DNA of 64,000 nucleotides from Marinifilum_A sediminis (GTDB lineage Bacteria > Bacteroidota > Bacteroidia > Bacteroidales > Marinifilaceae): NCBI GenBank assembly GCA_947496465.1, contig CANMCX010000003.1:62001-126000 (forward strand), written 5' to 3'. The notes beneath the pieces are model-generated. The model did not search any database. It was not told where the DNA came from and was given only the letters and a program-made list of their open reading frames with translations. Made by a program: the position numbers and the translations under genes. Below, one piece after another: positions 44,074-52,350 of this stretch (position 1 is its first letter; each line of letters starts with the position of its first letter).

Positions 44074-45105
44074 ATGGCAAAACAGATACTTGTTACAGGA
44101 GGTACAGGATTTATTGGCTCTCATACAGTTGTAGAGTTACAGAACAATGGATACGAAGTTGTAATTGTAGATAACCTTTCCAATTCTAAGATTGAGGTTT
44201 TAGATCAAATAGAAGAGATTACAGGCAAGCGCCCAAAGTTTGAAGAATTTGATTTAACGGATAAAAATAAAGTGAAAGCTTTCTTCAATGAATATTCTAA
44301 CCTAGATGCTATCATTCATTTTGCGGCATCAAAAGCCGTTGGAGAATCGGTTGAGAAACCTCTAATGTATTACAGTAACAATTTGAATTCACTAATGAAC
44401 ATCATGGAATGCATGAGCGAATTCAATGTTAAAAATCTGGTTTTCTCATCGTCATGTACTGTTTATGGTCAGCCTGATCAACTTCCAGTAACTGAGCAAA
44501 CACCTCGTAAGGAAGCTGAATCACCTTATGGAAATACTAAAAGTATTTGTGAAGATATCATTCGTGATACAGTAGCTGCAAATAATGAATTAAAAGGAAT
44601 TGCCTTAAGATATTTCAATCCAATTGGAGCTCATGCTACAGCTAAAATTGGAGAATTGCCATTAGGAGTGCCTAACAATCTAATTCCATTTTTAACACAA
44701 ACAGTTGCTGGTATCAGACCAGAGCTTAGTGTTTTTGGTGATGATTACAATACACCTGACGGTTCAGCCATTCGCGATTACATTCATGTAGTTGATTTAG
44801 CAAAAGCCCATGTGGTTGCAATCGAAAGATTGTTAAACGATAAAAACAAAGCGAACTACGAGTATTTTAATGTTGGAACTGGAAACGGAGTTTCAGTACT
44901 TGAAATTATTGAATCATTCGAGAGAGCAACAGGAGAGAAAGTTCCTCATAAGATAGTTGATCGCCGAGCAGGTGATATCGAGCAGATATATGCCGATACA
45001 TCTTTTGCAAACGAGGAGTTAGGATGGACAGCTCAAAGTACGCTGGACGAAACACTCTCTTCTGCCTGGAAATGGCAAACGAACATTATGGAGACTGAAA
45101 AATAG
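44074..45105 (+). CDS. galE: UDP-glucose/UDP-N-acetylglucosamine 4-epimerase
   Basis: 343-residue extended short-chain dehydrogenase. The NAD motif is GGTGFIGSH, the catalytic triad is in FSSSCTVYG and YGNTK (Tyr152, Lys156), and RYFNPIGAH is the GalE signature. It interconverts the C4 epimers of UDP-sugars. From memory of the E. coli sequence, the gate residue Tyr299 corresponds to Ile305 here (RRAGDIEQIYADTS). A smaller residue there is associated with acceptance of UDP-GlcNAc/UDP-GalNAc, which would suit this cluster. Pure UDP-Gal/UDP-Glc activity is also possible. A strong terminator follows. Confidence 0.93.
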   Translation: MAKQILVTGGTGFIGSHTVVELQNNGYEVVIVDNLSNSKIEVLDQIEEITGKRPKFEEFDLTDKNKVKAFFNEYSNLDAIIHFAASKAVGESVEKPLMYYSNNLNSLMNIMECMSEFNVKNLVFSSSCTVYGQPDQLPVTEQTPRKEAESPYGNTKSICEDIIRDTVAANNELKGIALRYFNPIGAHATAKIGELPLGVPNNLIPFLTQTVAGIRPELSVFGDDYNTPDGSAIRDYIHVVDLAKAHVVAIERLLNDKNKANYEYFNVGTGNGVSVLEIIESFERATGEKVPHKIVDRRAGDIEQIYADTSFANEELGWTAQSTLDETLSSAWKWQTNIMETEK

Positions 45106-45114
45106 AATATATAC

Positions 45115-45152
45115 AATCGTGGTAAGGCTTGCTTTACTGCGATTTTTTTTGC
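45115..45152 (+). terminator. Rho-independent terminator after galE
   Basis: Two 14-base arms (45115-45128 and 45131-45144) pair throughout with three G-U wobbles; the tip must open to form a loop. Eight T follow. Confidence 0.85.
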
Positions 45153-45239
45153 GCATTTGGTTCATTAAATAGTCTAGTTTTTTAATTCCAAGTACTAGTA
45201 TAATTCTTCGAAACTGAATAAAAACCAAAATACGATACC

Positions 45240-46823
45240 ATGAGTAAAACTTTACAAATAGGAATAGTAGCTCTTAGCCTTATGCTATTTTCCTGTACAA
45301 AACCTATCCCCAAAGATTTGAGCAAAGAAAACTTAATCCCAAAACCAGTTAGCCTTACAGCAACCGGAAGTTCATTTGAATGGACAAAAAACACTCAAAT
45401 CTTGGTTCAAACAGGAAACGAGGAACTTAAGCAAATTGCTAATTACCTTGCTGAATTAATTGAACCTTCTACAGGATTTAAAGCAAAAATCAAAGAATTA
45501 AAGAAACCGGTAGGTAGCAGAGGAATTGCTTTAGTTATCAACCCGGATAAGAAAGATTTAGGTGCAGAAGGTTACAATCTAAGTATCGATTCAAGAAAGA
45601 TAACTTTAGAGGCATTTCAAGCGGCAGGTATCTTTCGTGGTGTGCAAACCATCCGTCAGTTATTGCCAGCTAAAATCGAAGCGGATAAACTTCAGGAAGG
45701 TCCCTGGCTAATTGCCAGCGGAACCATTCATGATGCTCCGCAATACGGATATCGCGGTGCCATGCTAGATGTGGTTCGTCACTTTTTTAGTGTTAAAGAT
45801 GTGAAACAATACATCGACTATTTGGCTGCCTACAAAATGAATGTTCTGCATTTACACCTTACCGATGATCAGGGGTGGAGAATTGAGATCAAATCTTGGC
45901 CTAAGCTAACCGAAATTGGTGGAAGCACTCAAGTAGGTGGTGGTAAAGGTGGATTTTACACTCAGGAAGAATACAAGGAGATTGTAAAATATGCTCAGGA
46001 TCGTTTTATTACCATTATTCCTGAAATTGATATGCCAGGTCATACCAATGCTGCATTGGCTTCCTATGCTGAACTAAATGCTAATGGCAAAGCTACCGAA
46101 TTGTATACTGGTACAAGGGTTGGTTTTAGTACTTTGGCTACGGATAAAGAGATTACCTATAAATTTATTGATGATGTCATTCGTGAATTGGCAGCCATTA
46201 CTCCGGGTGAGTACATTCATATTGGTGGCGACGAATCGCATGTTACCAAGAAAAAGGACTACATTAAGTTTGTGAATAAGGTGCAGAAGATTGTTCAATC
46301 TCACAACAAGAAAATGATGGGTTGGGCCGATGTGGCTGCTGCTACACTCGACGAAAGTTCGGTAGCACAGTTTTGGCAAACCAAACCAAAAAATGCATTA
46401 AAGGCAGTGAAGCAAAATGTTAAGATTATAATGTCTCCTGCAACACGTGCCTATTTAGATATGCAGTACGATTCAATTTCTCCGCTTGGATTGCACTGGG
46501 CAGGATACCTTGAGGTAGATAAGGCATACAACTGGACATTGGAAAGCAATGTGGAAGGAATTGCCAAAGAAGATATTATTGGTATTGAAGCGCCACTTTG
46601 GGCAGAAACGATCGAAACTATGGACGACATAGAATACCTTGTTTTCCCTCGTCTGTTGGGGTATGCAGAATTGGGCTGGTCGCCAGATGAGAACAACTCA
46701 TGGGACGAATATAAAGTTCGTTTGGGCAAACAACAGGAACGATTCGAAATTCTAAACATCAACTACTACCAATCGAAATTGGTACCTTGGAGTAAGGAGA
46801 AACTAGAAGAAGTAAAAGAATAA
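45240..46823 (+). CDS. GH20 beta-N-acetylhexosaminidase, lipoprotein
   Basis: 527 residues. The lipobox ends in Cys19 (MLFSC). An N-terminal GH20b domain (about residues 35-155) precedes the catalytic barrel starting YGYRGAMLDVVRHFF. The catalytic pair is Asp331-Glu332 in HIGGDESH; HLHLTDDQGWR and IPEIDMPGH are further family motifs. It removes beta-linked GlcNAc or GalNAc by substrate-assisted catalysis outside the cytoplasm. It is transcriptionally separate, with terminators on both sides, but fits the GalNAc/GlcNAc locus as the last glycosidase. No extra carbohydrate-binding domain is attached. Confidence 0.95.
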   Translation: MSKTLQIGIVALSLMLFSCTKPIPKDLSKENLIPKPVSLTATGSSFEWTKNTQILVQTGNEELKQIANYLAELIEPSTGFKAKIKELKKPVGSRGIALVINPDKKDLGAEGYNLSIDSRKITLEAFQAAGIFRGVQTIRQLLPAKIEADKLQEGPWLIASGTIHDAPQYGYRGAMLDVVRHFFSVKDVKQYIDYLAAYKMNVLHLHLTDDQGWRIEIKSWPKLTEIGGSTQVGGGKGGFYTQEEYKEIVKYAQDRFITIIPEIDMPGHTNAALASYAELNANGKATELYTGTRVGFSTLATDKEITYKFIDDVIRELAAITPGEYIHIGGDESHVTKKKDYIKFVNKVQKIVQSHNKKMMGWADVAAATLDESSVAQFWQTKPKNALKAVKQNVKIIMSPATRAYLDMQYDSISPLGLHWAGYLEVDKAYNWTLESNVEGIAKEDIIGIEAPLWAETIETMDDIEYLVFPRLLGYAELGWSPDENNSWDEYKVRLGKQQERFEILNINYYQSKLVPWSKEKLEEVKE

Positions 46824-46873
46824 TATTTCAATTGGTTGATTAGTATTACTTGCTAAGCAAGTTTTGAAAATAT

Positions 46874-46906
46874 AAAGGGCATCCATATGGGTGCCTTTTT
46901 TTGTTA
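46874..46906 (+). terminator. Rho-independent terminator after GH20
   Basis: AAAGGGCATCC (46874-46884) pairs with GGGTGCCTTTT (46889-46899) with two G-U wobbles around a 4-base loop, followed by T. Confidence 0.85.
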
Positions 46907-47126
46907 TTTTGGTCGAATTGTTGAGAATCAGAAATGACAAATAAATATTTGAAATGAAGGCTTTTAGGTATTTGAGTATTGTGAAAAATGAAAATGCTTT
47001 GGATGTATTCTTATTGTATAGTTCAAAAAAAGAAGTTTAGCATTTATACCTGTACAATTGGTCTTAGAAATAGATATATCGATCAACTTGGAAATTCATG
47101 TCATTCTTAAAATAGAAAAAGATTTT

Positions 47127-47134
47127 TAAATTTG
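47127..47134 (+). promoter_or_regulatory. Candidate -7 element (TAAATTTG) for the ECF sigma gene
   Basis: TAAATTTG matches TAnnTTTG and lies 19 bases before the start codon. No good -33 TTTG is seen. Confidence 0.35.
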
Positions 47135-47153
47135 ACTGCAAGAAAAAAAGTCA

Positions 47154-47738
47154 ATGACTGATCTACACAACCAATTGTATACAAAACTAAAGGCTGGAGA
47201 TAAAAATGCTTTTCAAGAATTGTTTGAAGAGTATTACACTTCGATGTATTTCTATGCCTGTAAATTTGTAGATGATGATTTGGCAAGAGATTTAGTTCAC
47301 GACGTTTTTATGATATTTTGGCAGAACAAAGAAAACATCACGATCAAATCCTCTCTATCTGCCTACCTCTTTAGAATGGTTCGTAACAAATGTCTTCAGG
47401 AAATCGAGAGACAAAAAGTTAGAAACAATTATAGCACAGAAGCATTAAATCTTGATGAGCTCGCCTATTATAACGATGGAATAAAAAGTATAATTGAACT
47501 AGAGTTAGAAGAAAAACTGAAAGAAGCTATGGATAAGATGCCAGATGCTTGCCGTAAGGTGTTTATCATGAGTCGTTTTAATGGCTTAAAGAATAAGGAA
47601 ATTGCAGAACAGTTGGGAATTTCTTTAAAAGCAGTTGAAAAACAAATAACTAAAGCTCTTAAAATTCTTAGGCTTGAGCTTAAAGAATATCTTCCTCTTT
47701 TAATGTATTTGTACTTTAATGGATCCGATTTTTTATAA
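47154..47738 (+). CDS. ECF RNA polymerase sigma factor (Bacteroidota FecI-like)
   Basis: 194 residues with sigma-70 region 2 (about 10-80; FYACKFVDDDLARDLVHDVFMIFWQ) and region 4 (about 120-180; MPDACRKVFIMSRFNGLKNKEIAEQLGISLKAVEKQ). It belongs to the ECF group paired with FecR-type anti-sigma factors and TonB-dependent SusC transducers. The order sigma, FecR, STN-SusC, SusD that follows is the classical transenvelope signalling arrangement. It probably activates the GH92/BSP locus when the SusC ligand is present. Confidence 0.95.
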   Translation: MTDLHNQLYTKLKAGDKNAFQELFEEYYTSMYFYACKFVDDDLARDLVHDVFMIFWQNKENITIKSSLSAYLFRMVRNKCLQEIERQKVRNNYSTEALNLDELAYYNDGIKSIIELELEEKLKEAMDKMPDACRKVFIMSRFNGLKNKEIAEQLGISLKAVEKQITKALKILRLELKEYLPLLMYLYFNGSDFL

Positions 47739-47854
47739 GGTCATGCGATTAAATTAAGTTGTGATTTAAAAATACTCCTTTCGTATTTATTCATACAATA
47801 AACTGACCACCTTATATTACTGTAACATTATAAAAATGTAAAAAAATAAAAATT

Positions 47855-47888
47855 GGGGGTAGGGTAAAATCTATTTTTCCGATCATGT
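47855..47888 (+). promoter_or_regulatory. G-rich promoter-like element upstream of fecR
   Basis: GGGGGTAGGG at 47855-47864 in an otherwise very AT-rich gap, followed about 20 bases later by an AT-rich segment. It may be the -35-type box of an ECF-sigma-dependent promoter for fecR/susC. Pattern-based guess. Confidence 0.35.
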
Positions 47889-47911
47889 AGTATAGTAACC
47901 GATAATTAACG

Positions 47912-48901
47912 ATGGATAATAAGGATAAAATAGTACAATTCCTTCAGAGACAGCTTAGTGAAGAAGAACAGGTTCAGTTTCTCGATTGGGTTTATTCAAA
48001 TGCAGAGAATAAAAAGGAGTATTTCCAGCAAAAAGATATCTGGGATTCCTATAAAATGCATTCTGAAAAAGGAAATATAAATCTAAAGAAAGAATGGAAG
48101 GTTCTATCCAATCGTATTAACCTGATAAAAATACCAAAAACCTTTACCTTAAAGAGGAATTTTACTTTGTGGATGAGGATTGCCGCAATAATTATAGTAG
48201 TGTTTGGCTTGGGTTGGGGTTCTAATATGATTTTAGATTCTTTTAATGTTCCAAAGCAGCTTGTTCATAAACTCGAGGTGCCAAAAGGACAAAGATCTAA
48301 GCTGGCTTTGGCTGATGGAACAGAAGTATGGTTAAATTCTGATTCTAAATTGGATTTTTCGTTTGATGATGATAAAAAACAGAGAGTTGTAACCTTAAGT
48401 GGTGAAGCTTTTTTTAATGTTAGCCGAGATGAGGAAAAACCTTTTATTGTGAATGTGAAAGGACAAAGTTTAAAGGTACTTGGGACTGTTTTTAATGTGA
48501 GATCCTACGAAAATGAGGAGAATGTTTACACAACATTAGAAGAAGGTAGTGTTGAAGTAAAAGCTGCCGGGAGAACAGTTGTTATAGAGCCCAATCAGCA
48601 ATTGATTTATAGTCGGATTAGTAATAGGTTATCTCTGAAAAAAGTAGAAACGAGTTACTATACTGTATGGCGTGATGGTCGCTACATATTCGATAATGAG
48701 GACTTTGAAACATTGATGGCAATGGTGGAACGCTGGTATGATGTTGAATTTATCTACCCAAAAAAGTTTTTCCAAAATATACATTATTCGGGTGTAATTA
48801 AGAGAACAAAACCTGTTGAACATGTTCTAAAATTAATTAATCATACTACACCTATTAGCTATCAGATAGACGGAGATAGGATAATAATCAAACCTTTATA
48901 A
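47912..48901 (+). CDS. FecR-family anti-sigma factor
   Basis: 329 residues. A cytoplasmic N-terminal sigma-binding region (about 1-80) is followed by one membrane helix (about 88-105, IAAIIIVVFGLGWG). The periplasmic part has the FecR domain (about 118-215, LPKGQRSKLALADGTEVWLN-like core with VTLSGEAFFNV) and a C-terminal DUF4974 domain ending DRIIIKPL. It relays the signal from the STN domain of the next SusC to the ECF sigma factor. It lies 173 bases after the sigma gene. Confidence 0.94.
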   Translation: MDNKDKIVQFLQRQLSEEEQVQFLDWVYSNAENKKEYFQQKDIWDSYKMHSEKGNINLKKEWKVLSNRINLIKIPKTFTLKRNFTLWMRIAAIIIVVFGLGWGSNMILDSFNVPKQLVHKLEVPKGQRSKLALADGTEVWLNSDSKLDFSFDDDKKQRVVTLSGEAFFNVSRDEEKPFIVNVKGQSLKVLGTVFNVRSYENEENVYTTLEEGSVEVKAAGRTVVIEPNQQLIYSRISNRLSLKKVETSYYTVWRDGRYIFDNEDFETLMAMVERWYDVEFIYPKKFFQNIHYSGVIKRTKPVEHVLKLINHTTPISYQIDGDRIIIKPL

Positions 48902-48946
48902 TTTCATGTGTTAAAGTATTATAAAGGATGTAATTTGTCATAAAAA

Positions 48947-49108
48947 CTAAATCGATTTAGTATGTTGAGATCAGAGACAAAAAAAAGTGGAATATATAAT
49001 AACTTAACCCTTAAAATGTATAATGCCAATGATGTAATAATGAACCAAAAACAAAACGGGAAATGCGCTAACATTCCCCGAGTAAACGATGTTTGTGAAG
49101 AAACATCG
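48947..49108 (+). promoter_or_regulatory. Structured leader upstream of the second susC
   Basis: A perfect 14-bp palindrome CTAAATCGATTTAG (48947-48960) is followed by two hairpins: CGGGAAATG/CATTCCCCG (49057-49065, 49072-49080; one mismatch) and CGATGTTT/AAACATCG (49087-49094, 49101-49108). Together they fill much of the 234-base gap between fecR and susC. An operator plus mRNA leader structure is likely; the ligand, if any, is unknown. Confidence 0.5.
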
Positions 49109-49135
49109 AGTCATTAATTATAACCTTTCAAATTT

Positions 49136-52100
49136 ATGAAAAAAAAATCGTTTTTAGTGCCTTCTTTCTGGAAGGAAAGTTGGAAACAAATTACAATTGT
49201 TTTCTTGCTAAGTTTAATGTTGACTGGCGTTACCAGTGCGAGTGCAACGAATGGAAATCAGGAAAATAAAATCTCAGTTAGTTTAAAGAACGCTCGAATT
49301 ACAGAGGTATTCAAATTAATTCAAGCTAAATCGGATTTTGATTTCTTTTATAGGAATGAGCAAATACCTCAAAATAAGAGAGTGGATGTTGATATGCAAA
49401 ATGTATCAATTAAAGAGGTGCTTGATTTTGTGTTTAAAAATACCGGATTAAGTTATAAGATTGTTGATAAGGATATTGTAATTGCTCCACAGGAACAAAA
49501 AAATGGAGATCGTACAATAAAAGGAATCGTAGTTGATCAACAAGGTTTAGGGTTGCCAGGAGTAACCGTGGTTGTTGAAGGAACTACCTTGGGAACTGTA
49601 ACAGATATTGATGGGAATTACTCCATTGATGTGAAAGAGGAAAATCAAAATTTGGTTTTTTCTTTTGTTGGCATGCTTACACAATCGATTTCGATTGATG
49701 GAATTTCGAAATTAGAGGTTGAAATGAAAGAGGATGCCATTGGTTTGGCTGAGGTGATAGCTGTGGGGTATGGAATCCAGAAAAAAACAGAAATTACAAG
49801 CTCTATTGCCAATGTTTCAAGTGATGATTTTAATAAAGGTTTTGCGACTAATGCTTTACAATCGATTGAAGGTAAGGTTGCAGGACTGCAGATTGTACGT
49901 ACCGCAGGTACTGATCCTAATGCTTCACCAAGAATTAGATTAAGAGGGACTTCATCTTTAAATGCATCAAGTGATCCGTTGATTATTGTAGATGGAATTA
50001 CAGGTGTTGATATTAGTTCGGTTGCACCAGAAGATATTGAAAGTATGGATGTGTTGCGAGATGGATCTGCAGCAGCAATTTATGGTACAAGAGGAACCAA
50101 TGGTGTTATTATTATTACAACAAAACAAGGTTCAACTGGTGAATTAAAAGTAGAATACTCTGGATATGTATCTACTGAAGACGCAACAGCTTTACCAGAT
50201 GTACTTTCAGCTGATGAATATCGTGCTTACGGAGATGTGAAAGGGATTGCTTATGTTGACGGTGGTGCTAATACGAATTGGTCAGAGGAGATTATTAGAA
50301 AGAATATCTCACATGTTCATAACTTATCATTTTCAGGAGGAAAAGATAACTTAACCTATCGTGCATCTTTAAATTATCGTAATCTGGAAGGAATTGTTCT
50401 TAATACGGGACAAGAATATTTGAATGGACGTGTTAATTTAACTCATACAGGTTATAACGATCGTTTGAAGCTTCAGTTTAATATGTCTTCTACTTTAATG
50501 GAGAAAGATTATACTTCTTATTCAGCATTTGATATGGCTGCGATTCTTAATCCTACAATGCCTGTTAGGAATGAGGATGGTACTTATTGGCAGCCAAATG
50601 GTTATGGTGAATTTAATCCTGTGGCAAATTTAAATCAGGAACGCAGAGGTGGTAAGGAGAAAAACAATCAGATTAGTCTGCGAGCAGATTTTGATTTGAT
50701 AGAGGGTTTAAAAATAGGAGCTTTTGGAGCTATTGATGTACGTGATCTTTTGGAACATGAATATGATGATATTGATTCAAAAAGTTCCGATAGAGATGGT
50801 TATAAGGGAAGAGCTAAACAGAAAACCTGGCATAGATATAAAAAGATGTTTGAAACCACTGTTAATTATAAAAAGGTTTTAGATAATCATGCTTTCACCG
50901 TGTTAGGTGGATACAGTTATGAAGATAAATCATATGAGGATTTTTGGGCAGAAAACAAAGATTTTGTAAGTGACGCTCAACAGTATCATGATTTAGGTTC
51001 AGGTGCGGGTTTGGCTGATGGAAAGGCAGATATGGATAGTTATAAAAAAACTGAGAAATTAATTTCATTTTTTGGACGTGTAACTTATTCGTATGAAAGT
51101 AAATATTTGTTTTCGGCAACAGTAAGAAGAGAAGGATCTTCAAAATTTGGAGACAATAACAAATGGGCTACTTTTCCAGCAGCTTCTTTAGGTTGGAGAT
51201 TAACTGAAGAAGACTTTATGTCTGATGTGAGTTGGGTAAACGACCTAAAATTACGAATTGGCTATGGTGTTACTGGAAACATTGTTGATGAGCCGTATGA
51301 ATCAATTCCTAGAATGGGTTCAGGAGGATTGTGGATATTAAATGATCAATATCTTAAATCGTATGGTTCAACAACAAATCCAAATGAAAATTTAAAATGG
51401 GAAACTAAAAAAGAGACCAACCTAGGTTTAGACTTTGGAGTTTTTAATAATAAACTAAGTGGATCTGTTGATGTTTACCAACGAAAAACCAAAGACTTAC
51501 TATGGAAATTGGTTGCTCAGGTTCCATCAATGATTCATGGTGAAGTATTGTCTAATATTGGAGAAATAACAAATCAAGGTGTTGAAATAGCTCTAAATGC
51601 CAATATTGTTGATAATGAGACATGGAAAATTGGGGTAGATGCTACTTTTTCCTATAATGAAAACGAATTGGTAAGCTTATCTAATGAAACATTTAAATTT
51701 CAGGCGGTAAACTATGAAGATCTTCCAGCGCCGGGTCAATTAGGAACCATTTTTAGATATGAAGAAGGACATTCGATTGGATCTTTTTATGGTTATAAAT
51801 ATAAAGGGCTTACTGCTGATGGTGAATGGATTTTCGAAGATTTAGATGGAGAAGAAGGTATTACTGATGCAGATAGGACATTCATTGGAAATGGAAATCC
51901 TAAATATAATATTTCTTTTAGTCCGCACATTTCTGTTAAAGGGTTTGATTTTACAATGAATTTTAGAGGTGCATTCGGTTTTGATGTATTGAATGTAAAT
52001 AAAATGTACTATGGAAACCCGCAATGGTATTCTGGAAATATGTTGAAATCCGCAGTTAATTCTCCGGTGAATGCAGATCCGCAATATTCTGATTATTACT

Positions 52101-52339
52101 TGGAAGATGGAAGTTATCTTAAACTCGACAACATTACATTGGGATACACCATACCTAAAGAAAAACTGTTTGGACTTGATTATGCAAGAATCTATTTCTC
52201 TGCCTTGAATGTTGCAACATTTACAGGTTACTCAGGATTGGATCCGGAACTTGATTTGGGAGCTAAAGCAGGTGTAGATCAGAGAGGTTTTTATCCACGA
52301 ACAACTACCTATACTTTAGGTGTAAATGTTAAATTCTAA
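49136..52339 (+). CDS. SusC-family TonB-dependent transducer with STN domain
   Basis: 1067 residues, outer membrane. After the signal peptide there is an STN signalling domain (about residues 44-120, ISVSLKNARITEVFKLIQ and VSIKEVLDFVFKNTGLSY). A carboxypeptidase-D-like domain (about 128-205), the plug (VIAVGYGIQKKTEITSS; VLRDGSAAAIYGTRGTNGV) and a 22-strand-type barrel follow. The STN domain marks it as a transducer that contacts FecR, matching the upstream sigma/anti-sigma pair. The imported ligand is probably a mannose-containing oligosaccharide or glycopeptide, judged from the GH92 genes. susD follows by 11 bases. Confidence 0.96.
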   Translation: MKKKSFLVPSFWKESWKQITIVFLLSLMLTGVTSASATNGNQENKISVSLKNARITEVFKLIQAKSDFDFFYRNEQIPQNKRVDVDMQNVSIKEVLDFVFKNTGLSYKIVDKDIVIAPQEQKNGDRTIKGIVVDQQGLGLPGVTVVVEGTTLGTVTDIDGNYSIDVKEENQNLVFSFVGMLTQSISIDGISKLEVEMKEDAIGLAEVIAVGYGIQKKTEITSSIANVSSDDFNKGFATNALQSIEGKVAGLQIVRTAGTDPNASPRIRLRGTSSLNASSDPLIIVDGITGVDISSVAPEDIESMDVLRDGSAAAIYGTRGTNGVIIITTKQGSTGELKVEYSGYVSTEDATALPDVLSADEYRAYGDVKGIAYVDGGANTNWSEEIIRKNISHVHNLSFSGGKDNLTYRASLNYRNLEGIVLNTGQEYLNGRVNLTHTGYNDRLKLQFNMSSTLMEKDYTSYSAFDMAAILNPTMPVRNEDGTYWQPNGYGEFNPVANLNQERRGGKEKNNQISLRADFDLIEGLKIGAFGAIDVRDLLEHEYDDIDSKSSDRDGYKGRAKQKTWHRYKKMFETTVNYKKVLDNHAFTVLGGYSYEDKSYEDFWAENKDFVSDAQQYHDLGSGAGLADGKADMDSYKKTEKLISFFGRVTYSYESKYLFSATVRREGSSKFGDNNKWATFPAASLGWRLTEEDFMSDVSWVNDLKLRIGYGVTGNIVDEPYESIPRMGSGGLWILNDQYLKSYGSTTNPNENLKWETKKETNLGLDFGVFNNKLSGSVDVYQRKTKDLLWKLVAQVPSMIHGEVLSNIGEITNQGVEIALNANIVDNETWKIGVDATFSYNENELVSLSNETFKFQAVNYEDLPAPGQLGTIFRYEEGHSIGSFYGYKYKGLTADGEWIFEDLDGEEGITDADRTFIGNGNPKYNISFSPHISVKGFDFTMNFRGAFGFDVLNVNKMYYGNPQWYSGNMLKSAVNSPVNADPQYSDYYLEDGSYLKLDNITLGYTIPKEKLFGLDYARIYFSALNVATFTGYSGLDPELDLGAKAGVDQRGFYPRTTTYTLGVNVKF

Positions 52340-52350
52340 TTGCAATAAAA

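Larger units (their letters stand above)
46824..47153. other. Intergenic region before the ECF sigma gene
   Basis: 330 bases between GH20 and the sigma gene, the boundary between the two PULs. It contains the GH20 terminator (46874-46901) and a -7-like element (47127-47134). The rest is AT-rich with no convincing gene or repeat. Confidence 0.6.

Noticed and set aside
48962..49117. A 51-codon open frame in the fecR-susC gap
   Set aside because: No Shine-Dalgarno and no recognisable domain; it overlaps the hairpins that better explain the region. Kept only as leader sequence.
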